Part shown: positions 20,325 to 29,592 of the stretch, one piece after another
Numbering within the stretch: the first letter of the stretch is position 1
Layout: each line of letters starts with the position of its first letter
Origin: JABDMH01 sp965223215
GTDB lineage: Bacteria > Bacteroidota > Bacteroidia > Chitinophagales > Saprospiraceae
Direction of reading: 5' to 3'
DNA length: 64,000 nucleotides
NCBI GenBank assembly: GCA_965223215.1
Contig: CBDCVZ010000010.1
Span: forward strand, 6,200,001 to 6,264,000
Translations under genes and position numbers: made by a program
The notes under the pieces: generated by a model
What the model was told of the DNA's origin: nothing
Databases searched by the model: none
The model's input: only the letters and a program-made list of their open reading frames with translations

Positions 20325-21170
20325 CTAATTATTTTCCACAGGGAAATATAAATCCTGGTATACATCAATTATTTTATCCAAAAAAATGTGCTGATCCATT
20401 GCCCAATATTTATTTGAAAATATTTCCACCTCGTGAAATCCGTCAAAACCAGCGTTATCAATCCATTGCGAGATCTGCTGTATTGGGATACAACCCTCAC
20501 CCATCAGGCCTCGATCGTTCAACATATCTTCGGTTGGATATTTCCAGTCACAAATGTGATAGGCAAATATTTTATTTATTTCGCCACATCGAATTATTTC
20601 GGATCGCAAGGCTGGGTCCCACCAGAGATGGTATACGTCAATAGCTACCCCAACATAATCGCTACCAATTGATTCCGCTATATCGTTCGCCTGTTGCAAA
20701 GTATTAATAGCCGATCGAGTATCTGCGTACATCGGGTGGAGTGGTTCAATACTGAGGGTGACGTTAACCGATGCAGCATGATCGGTCAAAGCCTGGATTC
20801 CGTCGCTAATCTGCTCGCGAGATTTGATCAGACCTGACCCAGGATCTGCTCCACATACCAGCACCAAGGTCGGTGCACCGATCTCAGCTGCTTCATCAAG
20901 CATCTTTTTGTTGTTATCAATGGCTGCTTGTCTTTCCTGCGCTGAGCCATGCGCAAAAAAACCGCCGCGCACATATGAGACTACTTCGATAGGGTATTGC
21001 TTAATTAACTTGGCAGATGCTGATACACCGAGTTCTGCAATGGCGTTTTGCCAGATACTAATGCCACCGATTTCCTTTTTAGCATAAGCCTCTAGAGCCT
21101 CATTTAAAGACCACGGTTTGGTGGTAATCGTGTGAATACATAATTTTTTTAAATCCCAAGTCATGACCAA
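20325..21170 (-). CDS. Sugar phosphate isomerase/epimerase, xylose-isomerase-like TIM barrel
   Basis: 281 residues, AP_endonuc_2 superfamily. Metal-binding and barrel motifs are visible: LSIEPLHP (Glu ligand), GVAIDVYHLWWDP (Asp/His ligands), AYHICDWK and HEVEIFSNKYW (last Glu ligand). No signal peptide. The start may be ATG 21170 or 21164. Members act on keto-sugars or inosose, usually next to Gfo/Idh dehydrogenases, as here. Five bases separate it from the GH88-like gene, so they are co-transcribed. Confidence 0.83.
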   Translation of the reverse strand: MVMTWDLKKLCIHTITTKPWSLNEALEAYAKKEIGGISIWQNAIAELGVSASAKLIKQYPIEVVSYVRGGFFAHGSAQERQAAIDNNKKMLDEAAEIGAPTLVLVCGADPGSGLIKSREQISDGIQALTDHAASVNVTLSIEPLHPMYADTRSAINTLQQANDIAESIGSDYVGVAIDVYHLWWDPALRSEIIRCGEINKIFAYHICDWKYPTEDMLNDRGLMGEGCIPIQQISQWIDNAGFDGFHEVEIFSNKYWAMDQHIFLDKIIDVYQDLYFPVENN

Positions 21171-21175
21171 GTAAC

Positions 21176-22555
21176 TTATCCTCTAATCCCCTCAAAGAAA
21201 GTGTAGTAGCTGTTTTGTTTAGCCATTCGGTGGATTAAAAGCGCGAGTTCACGCATATGGTAATCCCCCCACATACTGGACTCACCATTGGGAATTTTCG
21301 ACCCATCAGGAATGTGATCCCATCCGTTGGGTCGATGATAAATGCTGTGCAAGACTAATCCCTGGTGGTCTGGGGCGGTACTTAGATAAGGTTCTTGCAT
21401 CAAACGTTGCGCAATTTGAAGTCCCGCCTGCGTATATTTTTCGTCCATTTTCCCCAGGAGATTTCGTTTAATATTTCCCAATCTAATCAATCCTTGGGCA
21501 CCGATGGCGGACGCTGAACTATCTACGGGTTCAAAGTCATTATAGGGATCTGCTTCTGAATCACGGTAGTTGCCCAGGCGGTATAAATCAGGTGCACCGG
21601 TATCCCAATAAACGATGCCATCACTAGAGCAATGATTCAGATAGAAGTCGCAAGTGGCCTCCGCGGCTTTCAAAAAAGTACCAATATGCTCCTGAGATCC
21701 TCCGCGATGATCTAGTACATCTTTAGGCAGGCTGGCAATAAATTCAATTTGCTCCGTAAATCCGAGCATTGCCCAGGCCAAGCCACGGGTCCAGGTGGTG
21801 AATCCCGAAAAACCCTGTTGACTATTGGGACATCGAAAATTTCCATCATTGATATTAAAAATACTTTCATGTGCAGTCCGTCCCCTAACATCGTAGTGGT
21901 CTCGACCTTCACCATAATATACAGCGTATTTTGCAGTGGCCAAGGCATGATCCATGGCCAAATCTAACAAGCTAGTAATCTTGTCATTCTCCCCGCGGTG
22001 ATCATGTCCTAACAAATAACTCACTTCTAAAGCCCGCAGAGATCGAATCGTGTCAACAAATAATGAATGTGGGCCATTAAAGGAATAAATGTATCCACCA
22101 CCTGGCAACGAGGTCCAACGATTTGCCTGCACCGCACCAGAGGTTTTTAAAGCCATTTCATAATACGCAATCGACTCTTCGTTCCTGGAAATTTTGCCAA
22201 GGTTCATTAACCGAAGTAAATTTCCATAGGTACTAACATTATTAAAACCATGATCATGTACTCCAAAATGGCTGACGTGAGGTGCCATCCATTTTTTGGT
22301 GGCATTTCTTCCTATCTCCAGAAAATCCTCTTCTCCAGTGGCTTCAAACTGCAAAAGGGCTGAACCAAACTGGAAACCCTGGGTCCATTCCGTCCAACCA
22401 CGAGAGGTGTACTTTCCGTTCACGGTGAAGACTGGAGCACCTTTACTCACATCAAATTCACGATCGATGGATCTTATCTTATCCCCAGATATGTTCCAAA
22501 AATGCTCTAAGCTTTCCCTTAGGCTCGAAAACTCAATGCTCGTATTAATATCCAT
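21176..22555 (-). CDS. GH88-family unsaturated uronyl hydrolase-like protein
   Basis: 459 residues of alpha/alpha-barrel type. Family marks: HDHGFNN with the conserved Asp, TTWTRGLAWAMLGF, GIVYWDTGAP, the DSSASAIGAQGLI helix, and ESSMWGDYHMRELALLI near the C-terminus. GH88 enzymes remove the 4,5-unsaturated uronic acid from oligosaccharides made by polysaccharide lyases (glycosaminoglycan, ulvan or related). No signal peptide is evident, so it probably works in the cytoplasm on imported oligosaccharides, or it depends on a start I have misjudged. No polysaccharide lyase gene is in the window. Confidence 0.82.
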   Translation of the reverse strand: MDINTSIEFSSLRESLEHFWNISGDKIRSIDREFDVSKGAPVFTVNGKYTSRGWTEWTQGFQFGSALLQFEATGEEDFLEIGRNATKKWMAPHVSHFGVHDHGFNNVSTYGNLLRLMNLGKISRNEESIAYYEMALKTSGAVQANRWTSLPGGGYIYSFNGPHSLFVDTIRSLRALEVSYLLGHDHRGENDKITSLLDLAMDHALATAKYAVYYGEGRDHYDVRGRTAHESIFNINDGNFRCPNSQQGFSGFTTWTRGLAWAMLGFTEQIEFIASLPKDVLDHRGGSQEHIGTFLKAAEATCDFYLNHCSSDGIVYWDTGAPDLYRLGNYRDSEADPYNDFEPVDSSASAIGAQGLIRLGNIKRNLLGKMDEKYTQAGLQIAQRLMQEPYLSTAPDHQGLVLHSIYHRPNGWDHIPDGSKIPNGESSMWGDYHMRELALLIHRMAKQNSYYTFFEGIRG

Positions 22556-22632
22556 GAAGTGTTTTGATTAAGAGGGTTGATAATGCGGCACTGAAACTAG
22601 CAAATTGGCAACAAAAGAGTGACTAGTCAGAA

Positions 22633-23814
22633 CTATAAATCTGAAAATGCTTCGTGTATCTGTTGAATTTTATCGGCCTCAGGCCTGCCGTCATAGACAA
22701 AGATGCCATATCTGTTGACGTACTTTCCACCAGGCATGATTTGATATTGGCCAAGCACCATGGGTGCAAAACAAAAATATGGCATCGTTGGATGAATCCT
22801 AATGGGTTGTGGATACCGAAAGTTTTTAGGGTGCCCCATCATGGCGACGCCGGCAAATTTTTCTGGCACTCGACCAAACATGGTTGCCCACAGCGGACGG
22901 GAATGATTCCCATCGGCTTGAGTTTTATATTGGTTGGTCAAAAAGTACACTAGTGAGTCGTAGGCACCGCCGGGTACATTCCAGTTTTCACAACCCCGAA
23001 AAGCTGCACCTCCATAATGATATTCTGGAATATCTATGGTGTCGGGCCCGACACACCTCAGCTCACTGGTCCAATCTAAGAGATAGCCAGCCTGCAAAGG
23101 CAAGATCCTAATTGTCCACTTTTCCTCTAGAGGTTCAATCGTGTCACTTTCGAAGTAAGCAATGTGCCGTAGGGAGGTCTCAAAGGAGGAAAATACGGGC
23201 CCATTTTTGATAGACTCAACTGCATGGTGCCGTACGGTACCTAACTGAGCATGTTGGTTCCAAAAGTCAATCATTTTGCCACGTATTTCGGTTCTGGTGA
23301 GTGCGTGAAAGACACCGTGCTGGTGGGTATGGCCTTTTGGAAATCCAGCAGTGACCGTCTTTTCCTGATATGTCTTTAATGGATGGATGAAGCCGCTTCG
23401 AGTATAATACTTTGGCAGAGTGTCGGAAGGTAGCTGGGCGTCAATGGCATACTTTAAGAGCTCCTTCCCATCCATACGGGCCACCAAAAAACCGTCTTCT
23501 TCAGTAATCATGAGGGATGGCTTTACTACTGCCTCGATCGCTAAGCATTGCATTGTTTCACCGGCCATGATCTTACGGGTGGGAATAAACAACCATTTTT
23601 CACGGTCAACAGCCTGCAATGGGAAGGTAGTGTTATCCGACTTACAACGAAGTACAGCATGCTCGGTGGAATCTAAATCACTGATTTCAATGGTGGTGGG
23701 AAGATTGGCAGGTAGATCATGCTCTGCTTGCCACTCAGCATGCAGGCGTGGGTCTTTACAGCTAGATACTACACAGCTAAAGATCACCAAGCAAAGAGAA
23801 AGCATTCTTATCAT
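22633..23814 (-). CDS. DUF6807 (PmoA-like) family lipoprotein
   Basis: 393 residues; begins MIRMLSLCLVIFSCVVSSC with a lipobox ending in Cys19. The body shows the family pattern YTRSGFIHPLKTYQEKTVTAGFP followed by HTHQHGVFHA, YHYGGAAFRG, and FGRVPEKFAGVAMM. DUF6807 proteins (named PmoA-like in databases) are frequent in polysaccharide or pectin utilisation loci of Bacteroidota and Planctomycetota; the reaction is not known. First gene of the minus-strand cluster, 77 bases upstream of the GH88-like gene, so it probably defines the operon promoter. Confidence 0.8.
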   Translation of the reverse strand: MIRMLSLCLVIFSCVVSSCKDPRLHAEWQAEHDLPANLPTTIEISDLDSTEHAVLRCKSDNTTFPLQAVDREKWLFIPTRKIMAGETMQCLAIEAVVKPSLMITEEDGFLVARMDGKELLKYAIDAQLPSDTLPKYYTRSGFIHPLKTYQEKTVTAGFPKGHTHQHGVFHALTRTEIRGKMIDFWNQHAQLGTVRHHAVESIKNGPVFSSFETSLRHIAYFESDTIEPLEEKWTIRILPLQAGYLLDWTSELRCVGPDTIDIPEYHYGGAAFRGCENWNVPGGAYDSLVYFLTNQYKTQADGNHSRPLWATMFGRVPEKFAGVAMMGHPKNFRYPQPIRIHPTMPYFCFAPMVLGQYQIMPGGKYVNRYGIFVYDGRPEADKIQQIHEAFSDL

Positions 23815-24003
23815 CTTGACAATGTACGAGAAGCCTGAGAAAATCAGAAGGTTATCAGGTTCGGCCAGTAGAACGTGGCACTATTTATTATCAGCAATTT
23901 CTGCACCCTTTTAGTCATATCATGGTTGGTCTGTCTTACCAATTGCCCGCTCTGTCTCACTCGTTACGCCTTGATTTAAGAAAAAATCTATTGACCTGCC
24001 CAC

Positions 24004-24039
24004 AAAAAACTAATGTTACTATCTATCGATTAGTTTTTT
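24004..24039 (-). terminator. Terminator-like stem overlapping the stop of the choice-of-anchor gene
   Basis: AAAAAACTAAT (24004-24014) and ATTAGTTTTTT (24029-24039) form a perfect 11-bp inverted repeat with a 14-base loop. On the minus strand the right arm is a T run directly after the stop codon of the gene at 24030. The stem is A/T-rich and so weak, but the shape is that of a terminator; it would read as such in either direction. Confidence 0.45.
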
Positions 24040-26444
24040 AGAATTTTTTCAGTTTTTAGAATTTTCCCATTGACCTCAATGGTCAGAAAATGAAATCCTG
24101 TAGTCAGGTCGAGCGTGGGAATGCTTTGGAGTGCCTCAGACAAGACTCCTCGTTTGGCTTCCCGACCGAGAAGGTCAATGATTCGGTAAGTCGTACCTCG
24201 AGGGGCATTTTCGAAACGAATGTGAATTTCTTCTGAGAATGGATTGGGAAATACCCTGATCTCATTTCCCTCTAGCCATTGACTGGAAGTGGTTTGACCA
24301 TCTGTAATGGAGAATGCATCGATTCCCGCTTCATACAAATGCACGGATCCAGTATCCGCGGCAATCAAAATTAATTGCATGGTAGTGGAGGGGGTCAGAT
24401 AATCTGCCACTCGAATTTCAGATCGTGGTCGCCAGGTGGATCCTGACTCGGTGATTTTTTCAACCATAACTCGCTCGGTACCATTGTCTAACCAAATTTC
24501 AAGTTGATCATCGGGTGGATTCACACCTTTGTCGTAGAACCAAGTGAAGTAGTAGAGATAGGGTTCGCTGTAATCGGTAAGATTGAAAACGGGAGATGTT
24601 AAAATCGATGTGTCGGAGAGGTTGCCGGCGGGACTACCCTCTAAACCAGTCACGTAGCATGAGGACCCCAAATCATCAGAGATGTCGGCGTCAGGATTGG
24701 CAAACTCAGCATCGTAAACATAGTAGGCAGGAGTACCTCGTTGCCATCTTTGTCTTTCAGGGGTGGTTATGCTTGAACTGACGGTCCATCCCAGGTCAAA
24801 AATAAAATCATCGCGATATCCTCGACTCAAGCGAATTTCTATCTCATTTAGATCTCCTACCACAGTTTCGATCGAGAAATTATGTAGATAACCCCACTTC
24901 CCAGCGGCTATGACGCGATCACCCTCAAAAGTCAGGATTTCAAAGTGACCTTCCGCATCGGCCTTACGACGATCGTGGTAGATGTCATTAAATATGGACA
25001 CCTCAGCAAATGATACTGGCTCACCAGTGCTGTCATCCAGCACTCGGCCTCTTACCGTATAGAACGCGAGCGGCACAAGTTGAACATCCAGATCAGTCAC
25101 TTCGCCTTGGACCAGGTCTACTGAAATGGTCTTTCGATGATATCCCCGGATGAAGAATTCGACATCAACCTTGCCCGCCATAGCCAGGCCAGTCGCATAG
25201 CTTCCATTTGTCCCTGATACATCTGAACCTGGAAATTCGGACAGAAAAGTGACTTTTACATCGGGAAGCGGCTCACCAGTTAGGCTGTCGGTGATGAGAC
25301 CTTCAAGGTATGCTGCGCGCTGATAATTGGGTTCAAAGACATAGAGGCCACTACTGCGATCTGATGAGAGTACCAGGCCTGAGGGCAAATACGGGTAAGC
25401 ACCCCAATGGCCACCGAAGCTTCCATCTCGAAAAAAGTAGGTGTCATAGCTAGCCACCTCTACCAAGTTAGTGGGTCGATTTGCATCTACAATCTTCAGT
25501 CCATCGGTGTAATAGGAAACAACTAGGTAGCCATCGAGATAATGCACGTTGTGCGGAATGGCACCTTGCACCTCGCTGGCTGCTGGTCTCCAACGATCCA
25601 GCAATTGAATCTCATCAGGATTGGAAATGTCATAGGCATCAACGTATGCGCGAAAGCGTTCATCGGTGGTAAAAAGTAGGTGACCCGAAGTGTCACTCCA
25701 GGCATTGTGCGTGAAATCGCTGGAGGTTTCTTGTAGCGCTAAAGTTATCGGTGCTGATTTATTGGATATATCTACGATCGAAAATCCACTTCCAAGATTT
25801 GATAAATATAGGCGATCTCCCTGAGCATAGGCATCGTGCGCATAGATCGAGTCAGTGTGTGTAATGTATTGTGGATTTAAAGGATCGGTGCACAGATCGA
25901 TGATGAATACCCCCAAATTTCTCGGTGACCCGTTGTTACATCCCGCCAGGTAAGCATAGCAGGAGTCAATGGACAGGTTATGACATTTTCGCAAGGTTGG
26001 ATTGGTTCCTAAAATAGGTAGATCTGGGGTCCAGTGTTTGAAGGTAACTGCGTCGGGTGCTGCAGACATGTCGATGATCAACAGCCCATCTGATCCTTCA
26101 TCAGCCACCACGTAGATATAATCACCGAATGACTTAAAGTCTCGCCATCGGGAATAGGCACCGGGTACCACGGTAATCAACTCCGGGTTGGTTGGATCTG
26201 ACAGTCGATAGATCGCCGTGCCATAACCAGTGCCAAAAATGGCATATTCTGTACAATCTGTCGAGGTCCAACCCCAAACGTCATTGAATTGATGATATTG
26301 CGAAGGCACAGAATCAGGAATTTCCGGCTCAGCGTGGCCTACCAGGGAGAGATTAAAATCTGTTTGTTGTTGGCCGAGGGAGAGATGGTGTATCAGGCAA
26401 TAAAACAGAAACAAAAAATAACGCATAAACTTGCCAGGATTCAT
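24030..26444 (-). CDS. Choice-of-anchor B family secreted protein with T9SS sorting domain
   Basis: 804 residues. After a signal peptide (RYFLFLFYCLIHHLSLGQ) residues about 60-365 hold LVIvd-type repeats typical of choice-of-anchor B proteins (VVADEGSDGLLIIDMS, GFSIVDISN, DGLKIVDANRP). Two CarboxypepD_reg-like domains follow (LITDSLTGEPLPDVKV near 380, VRGRVLDDSTGEPVSF near 462), then a jelly-roll segment, and a T9SS type A domain from about 725 (IRVFPNPFSEEI..GFHFLTIEVNGK). It should be exported and fixed to the cell surface. The ATG at 26444 overlaps the upstream stop as ATGA; an internal ATG at 26426 also fits the signal peptide. Ligand unknown. Confidence 0.83.
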   Translation of the reverse strand: MNPGKFMRYFLFLFYCLIHHLSLGQQQTDFNLSLVGHAEPEIPDSVPSQYHQFNDVWGWTSTDCTEYAIFGTGYGTAIYRLSDPTNPELITVVPGAYSRWRDFKSFGDYIYVVADEGSDGLLIIDMSAAPDAVTFKHWTPDLPILGTNPTLRKCHNLSIDSCYAYLAGCNNGSPRNLGVFIIDLCTDPLNPQYITHTDSIYAHDAYAQGDRLYLSNLGSGFSIVDISNKSAPITLALQETSSDFTHNAWSDTSGHLLFTTDERFRAYVDAYDISNPDEIQLLDRWRPAASEVQGAIPHNVHYLDGYLVVSYYTDGLKIVDANRPTNLVEVASYDTYFFRDGSFGGHWGAYPYLPSGLVLSSDRSSGLYVFEPNYQRAAYLEGLITDSLTGEPLPDVKVTFLSEFPGSDVSGTNGSYATGLAMAGKVDVEFFIRGYHRKTISVDLVQGEVTDLDVQLVPLAFYTVRGRVLDDSTGEPVSFAEVSIFNDIYHDRRKADAEGHFEILTFEGDRVIAAGKWGYLHNFSIETVVGDLNEIEIRLSRGYRDDFIFDLGWTVSSSITTPERQRWQRGTPAYYVYDAEFANPDADISDDLGSSCYVTGLEGSPAGNLSDTSILTSPVFNLTDYSEPYLYYFTWFYDKGVNPPDDQLEIWLDNGTERVMVEKITESGSTWRPRSEIRVADYLTPSTTMQLILIAADTGSVHLYEAGIDAFSITDGQTTSSQWLEGNEIRVFPNPFSEEIHIRFENAPRGTTYRIIDLLGREAKRGVLSEALQSIPTLDLTTGFHFLTIEVNGKILKTEKILKN

Positions 26445-26875
26445 TTACTAATCAACGAGTGGACCGTCGTCATTGTAGTTAACCGGCATACACAAACTTT
26501 CTTTGCATGCTGTGAAATCTCAATATGCCAAGTCTGCAATCGTCTTCCTATCTTAATCGGTGTTACCTTTGCAATCACCTCGCCACTTTTCGCACTTCTG
26601 AGGTGAGTTGCGTTGATTTCCACTCCTACAACGCTCGAATCGGCTGGATCGTTTACACAAAATGCCGCGGCAATGCTGCCCAGTGTCTCAGCAAGCGCAG
26701 TAGATGCACCACCATGCAGCAGACCCATCGGCTGACGTGTTCGCTCAGTAATTGGCATACTGGCAGTTATGAAGTCATCGCCGATTTCCAGAAATTTGAC
26801 GCCTAACCACTCTGACATTGTGTTTTTCTGCAATTCATGCAAAGTTTCCACGTCCAGTGTTTGCTTCCAAATCAT
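26441..26875 (-). CDS. menI: Hotdog-fold thioesterase, YdiI/MenI-like
   Basis: 144 residues from ATG 26875 (a longer frame continues upstream, but the family begins MIWK). The sequence follows E. coli YdiI closely: MIWKQTLDVETL, IGDDFITASMPITERTRQP, GLLHGGASTALAETLGS, VGVEINATHLRSA. YdiI/MenI hydrolyses 1,4-dihydroxy-2-naphthoyl-CoA in menaquinone synthesis and accepts other aryl- and acyl-CoAs. The Glu of LAETLGS is the expected catalytic residue. Menaquinone fits a Bacteroidota host, but no other men gene is nearby, so a general acyl-CoA thioesterase remains possible. Confidence 0.8.
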   Translation of the reverse strand: MIWKQTLDVETLHELQKNTMSEWLGVKFLEIGDDFITASMPITERTRQPMGLLHGGASTALAETLGSIAAAFCVNDPADSSVVGVEINATHLRSAKSGEVIAKVTPIKIGRRLQTWHIEISQHAKKVCVCRLTTMTTVHSLISK

Positions 26876-26892
26876 ATTTAGCTGTAAATTTG
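26860..26892 (+). promoter_or_regulatory. Bacteroidota-type promoter for the arsC-like gene
   Basis: TTTG at 26860-26863, 21 bases, then TAAATTTG at 26885-26892: both elements of the Bacteroidota primary-sigma consensus. Transcription would begin roughly at 26897-26900, giving a leader of about 11-14 bases before ATG 26911. The -33 box lies inside the first codons of the divergent thioesterase gene. Confidence 0.6.
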
Positions 26893-26910
26893 CAGGGTTA
26901 AAATGAGACG

Positions 26911-27261
26911 ATGGAAGGTATAAAAATCTATCACAATCCCCGCTGCCGCAAGAGTCGTGAAGCATTGAACATTATTCAGAACCATGGTGTAGAGCCGGAA
27001 GTGGTATTGTACCTAGAAACGCCACCTTCCCGAAATGAGATTCGGGAAGTGCTTGAAAAACTTCAAATGCAACCTATTGATTTGGTTCGGAAGGAAGAAA
27101 AACTCTACAAAGAGTCTTACCGCGGTAAGGAGTTTTCAAATGATGAGTGGATCCGTATCCTTGCCGACAATCCCAAACTGATCCAACGCCCAGTGGTGGT
27201 TAAGGGAAAGACAGCCATCATTGGCCGACCTCCGGAGAGTGTGCAGATTCTTTTAAACTAG
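26911..27261 (+). CDS. arsC: ArsC-family arsenate reductase-like protein
   Basis: 116 residues, thioredoxin-fold ArsC/Spx/YffB superfamily. Cys12 sits in HNPRCRKSREAL; the segment LIQRPVVVKGKTAIIGRPPESV holds the conserved Arg-Pro pair and C-terminal Arg of glutaredoxin-linked arsenate reductases. The family reduces arsenate to arsenite with glutathione/glutaredoxin, but many chromosomal copies away from ars operons have no proven arsenate activity. No arsB/acr3 or arsR is near. Own promoter (26860-26892) and own terminator (27333-27365) make it a single-gene unit. Confidence 0.82.
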   Translation: MEGIKIYHNPRCRKSREALNIIQNHGVEPEVVLYLETPPSRNEIREVLEKLQMQPIDLVRKEEKLYKESYRGKEFSNDEWIRILADNPKLIQRPVVVKGKTAIIGRPPESVQILLN

Positions 27262-27332
27262 GAGACTAGATTATTTCAAAGGCCTTCGCTAGTCCAAGTC
27301 TTAAGGAGGATATTACTGTATCAGTTAGGCGG

Positions 27333-27365
27333 GATAAGATGCCCCCATCTTGTCGGATTTTTTTT
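27333..27365 (+). terminator. Intrinsic terminator after the arsC-like gene
   Basis: GATAAGAT (27333-27340), loop GCCCCC, ATCTTGTC (27347-27354) with one G-U pair, then GGA and eight T (27358-27365). It lies 72 bases after the arsC-like stop, in plus orientation only. Confidence 0.65.
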
Positions 27366-27406
27366 CGAGACCGATATCCAAAAAGATGTTTTGTCGGATG
27401 AATGAC

Positions 27407-28321
27407 TTATTGCAGTAGACTTTGATTGATGTAACCTGTGATCCCTTGCCAATCAGTGGAAGGGAAAAATCGCCACGATCCATATTTCTTAAACCAGGTC
27501 ATTTGCCTCTTCGCATACCTTCTGGTATTTCTTTTGATCAGACGTATGGTTTCCTCTTTGTCATACACCCCCTCAAAGTAAGGGAACCACTCCTGATATC
27601 CCACCGTTTGCAGAGCTGGAAGATTTGCCTGTGCTTGATATTTTTGAGCTTCCGCCTCGAGGCCGGCCTGAATCATTTGGTCAACTCGCTGATTAATTCG
27701 TGCATACAAAAGGCTCCGGTCTAAGTGTAGTAGAATGGGTAGTATTTCAAATGGTCTTTCCTTGGGTGTTTTCCGGTGGAAGCCGGAAAACGGTTGGCCG
27801 GTATACTTGATGACACTCAAAGCCCTGATCAAACGGCGATGATTGTGAACATCAACACTGGCGTAGTAAGCAGGATCCCTTTTTGCTAATTCTTGTTGAA
27901 GTGTTTGAATTCCGCTCACACGGTATAGCTCGTCAAATTCGATCCTCACCTCTGGTGGCACGGTGGGAATCTGATCCAAACCTTCCATCAAAGCCCTTAA
28001 ATAAAGTCCCGTACCACCACAGGCAATGACGGTGGAGCGCTCTCGATGCAGCTTTGCCATAATCGCAATGGCCTCATCTTCAAAGTCAGCAGCGGTAAAG
28101 CGCTCATGAACATCATGGGAATCCACAAAATGATGTTTGAAACGAACTAGTTCATCGTGCGTGGGTTTTGCGGTGCCAATGTCCAGCCCGCGATAGATTT
28201 GACGACTATCTGCTGAAATGATCTCGGTAGACAATCGGTCGGCCAGTTCGAGAGCTAGACTTGATTTGCCTATGGCGGTCGGGCCGGCAATCACCACTAA
28301 AAACTTTTTATTGTCACGCAT
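27407..28321 (-). CDS. miaA: tRNA dimethylallyltransferase MiaA
   Basis: 304 residues, the usual MiaA length. P-loop GPTAIGKSS at residues 12-20, DSRQIYRGLDIGTAKP, the substrate segment GGTGLYLRAL, and the C-terminal YAKRQMTWFK are all standard. It transfers a dimethylallyl group to N6 of A37 in tRNAs reading UNN codons. Cytoplasmic housekeeping enzyme; divergent from the acyltransferase gene with 65 bases between starts. Confidence 0.96.
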   Translation of the reverse strand: MRDNKKFLVVIAGPTAIGKSSLALELADRLSTEIISADSRQIYRGLDIGTAKPTHDELVRFKHHFVDSHDVHERFTAADFEDEAIAIMAKLHRERSTVIACGGTGLYLRALMEGLDQIPTVPPEVRIEFDELYRVSGIQTLQQELAKRDPAYYASVDVHNHRRLIRALSVIKYTGQPFSGFHRKTPKERPFEILPILLHLDRSLLYARINQRVDQMIQAGLEAEAQKYQAQANLPALQTVGYQEWFPYFEGVYDKEETIRLIKRNTRRYAKRQMTWFKKYGSWRFFPSTDWQGITGYINQSLLQ

Positions 28322-28386
28322 TTTAATGTGGTTACCTACTGAGATTTCTATCTTTCACGATTGGGAAAAGTAACAATATCCGTCCA

Positions 28387-29592
28387 TTGTTTTATAGCAT
28401 ACTCCGCCAGATCGTAGCAACAGCTTTTAAAGTCTATTTCCGAAAGATCTACTTTGTCGGAAAAGAACAAGTACCCAGCACTGGTCCGCTGTTGATCGCG
28501 GCCAATCATCCAATGGCCTTCTCGGAGGCCTGTTTGCTTGCCTGCTTCCTGGACCGGCCGTTACATTTTTTAGTGCGGGGTGATGTCTTTAAATCAAACT
28601 GGAATTGGTTTTTTAGGTTGACCAATCAAATACCGATTTATCGATTTAGAGATGGGTTTTCCAACATGCGGAAGAACTCCGATTCCTTTGATTGGGCCTA
28701 TGAGGCACTGGCCGATCAGAAGGCGATATTGATTTTTGCAGAAGGTAATACCAAGCTTCAGAAGAAGCTGAGTCCTTTGCAAAAGGGTGTGGCGAGATTA
28801 GCTTTTGGAGCTTATGAAAATAGAGGTGTTGGTAACATTCAGGTGGTACCCGTCGGTATTAATTATACGGACGGACCGGTTTTTCGATCAGATGTCATGG
28901 TGCAAATTGGTCAGCCGTTGCGGGTCGATGATTACCTCGCTGACTTTAAGGAGGATCGCCACGAGACGACAAGGTCTTTCACTTCCCAACTACATACTCT
29001 GATGAAACCCTTGGTTATTCACGTGGCAAATTCCGAAGATGAGCCATTGGCCAATCAACTTTTTGCACGGGCTGCTGATAGAAGAGCTTTTGATCCCTGG
29101 CCTATTCTAGATCCGGACCCAACTCCCTTTTTAGAGGAGAAGCGCTTAGCCGACCAACTCAATCAATGGTCGGAGCGTACCAAAGAAAATGCCAGGTCTT
29201 CTTTGCCAAAAAATCGGCCGCTTGCTAGGAAATTCATACTCCAGGATGTATCGAGGATCATATTGCTGTTATTGTTTTTGCCGGTTGCCTTGATTGGATT
29301 TTTGATAAATTCAGTTCCATTCTATCTTGCGAAAGGGATTTGCGAGAAAAAAGTAAAACAGATAGAATTCTATACACCAGTTAGGATTACACTCATGATT
29401 GTAACCTTTTCTGTTTATGGTTTCCTTCTTTTTACAATTATTGCCATTTATTTCGGATGGCATGCTCTTTGGATTTTGCCGATACTTATGATTTCGGGAT
29501 ATACGACCATCTTATGGTACGAGCTATGGCGAAATCCTAGATTTCTGGCTAAACATCAGGCAGGACAGCAACATTCCCAGCCAGAATTATGA
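28387..29592 (+). CDS. PlsC-like 1-acylglycerol-3-phosphate acyltransferase
   Basis: 401 residues from TTG 28387; an in-frame stop at 28324 and no ATG between leave no better start. The acyltransferase signature is NHPMAFSEA at residues 40-48, where the usual Asp after His is replaced by Glu, followed by PIYRFRD and a FAEGNTKLQKKL block (FPEG motif as FAEG). Two hydrophobic regions near 290-318 and 335-378 add up to four membrane helices, as in larger Bacteroidota members. It probably acylates glycerolipids at the inner membrane. It overlaps the mannanase start by four bases (ATGA). Confidence 0.8.
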   Translation: MFYSILRQIVATAFKVYFRKIYFVGKEQVPSTGPLLIAANHPMAFSEACLLACFLDRPLHFLVRGDVFKSNWNWFFRLTNQIPIYRFRDGFSNMRKNSDSFDWAYEALADQKAILIFAEGNTKLQKKLSPLQKGVARLAFGAYENRGVGNIQVVPVGINYTDGPVFRSDVMVQIGQPLRVDDYLADFKEDRHETTRSFTSQLHTLMKPLVIHVANSEDEPLANQLFARAADRRAFDPWPILDPDPTPFLEEKRLADQLNQWSERTKENARSSLPKNRPLARKFILQDVSRIILLLLFLPVALIGFLINSVPFYLAKGICEKKVKQIEFYTPVRITLMIVTFSVYGFLLFTIIAIYFGWHALWILPILMISGYTTILWYELWRNPRFLAKHQAGQQHSQPEL

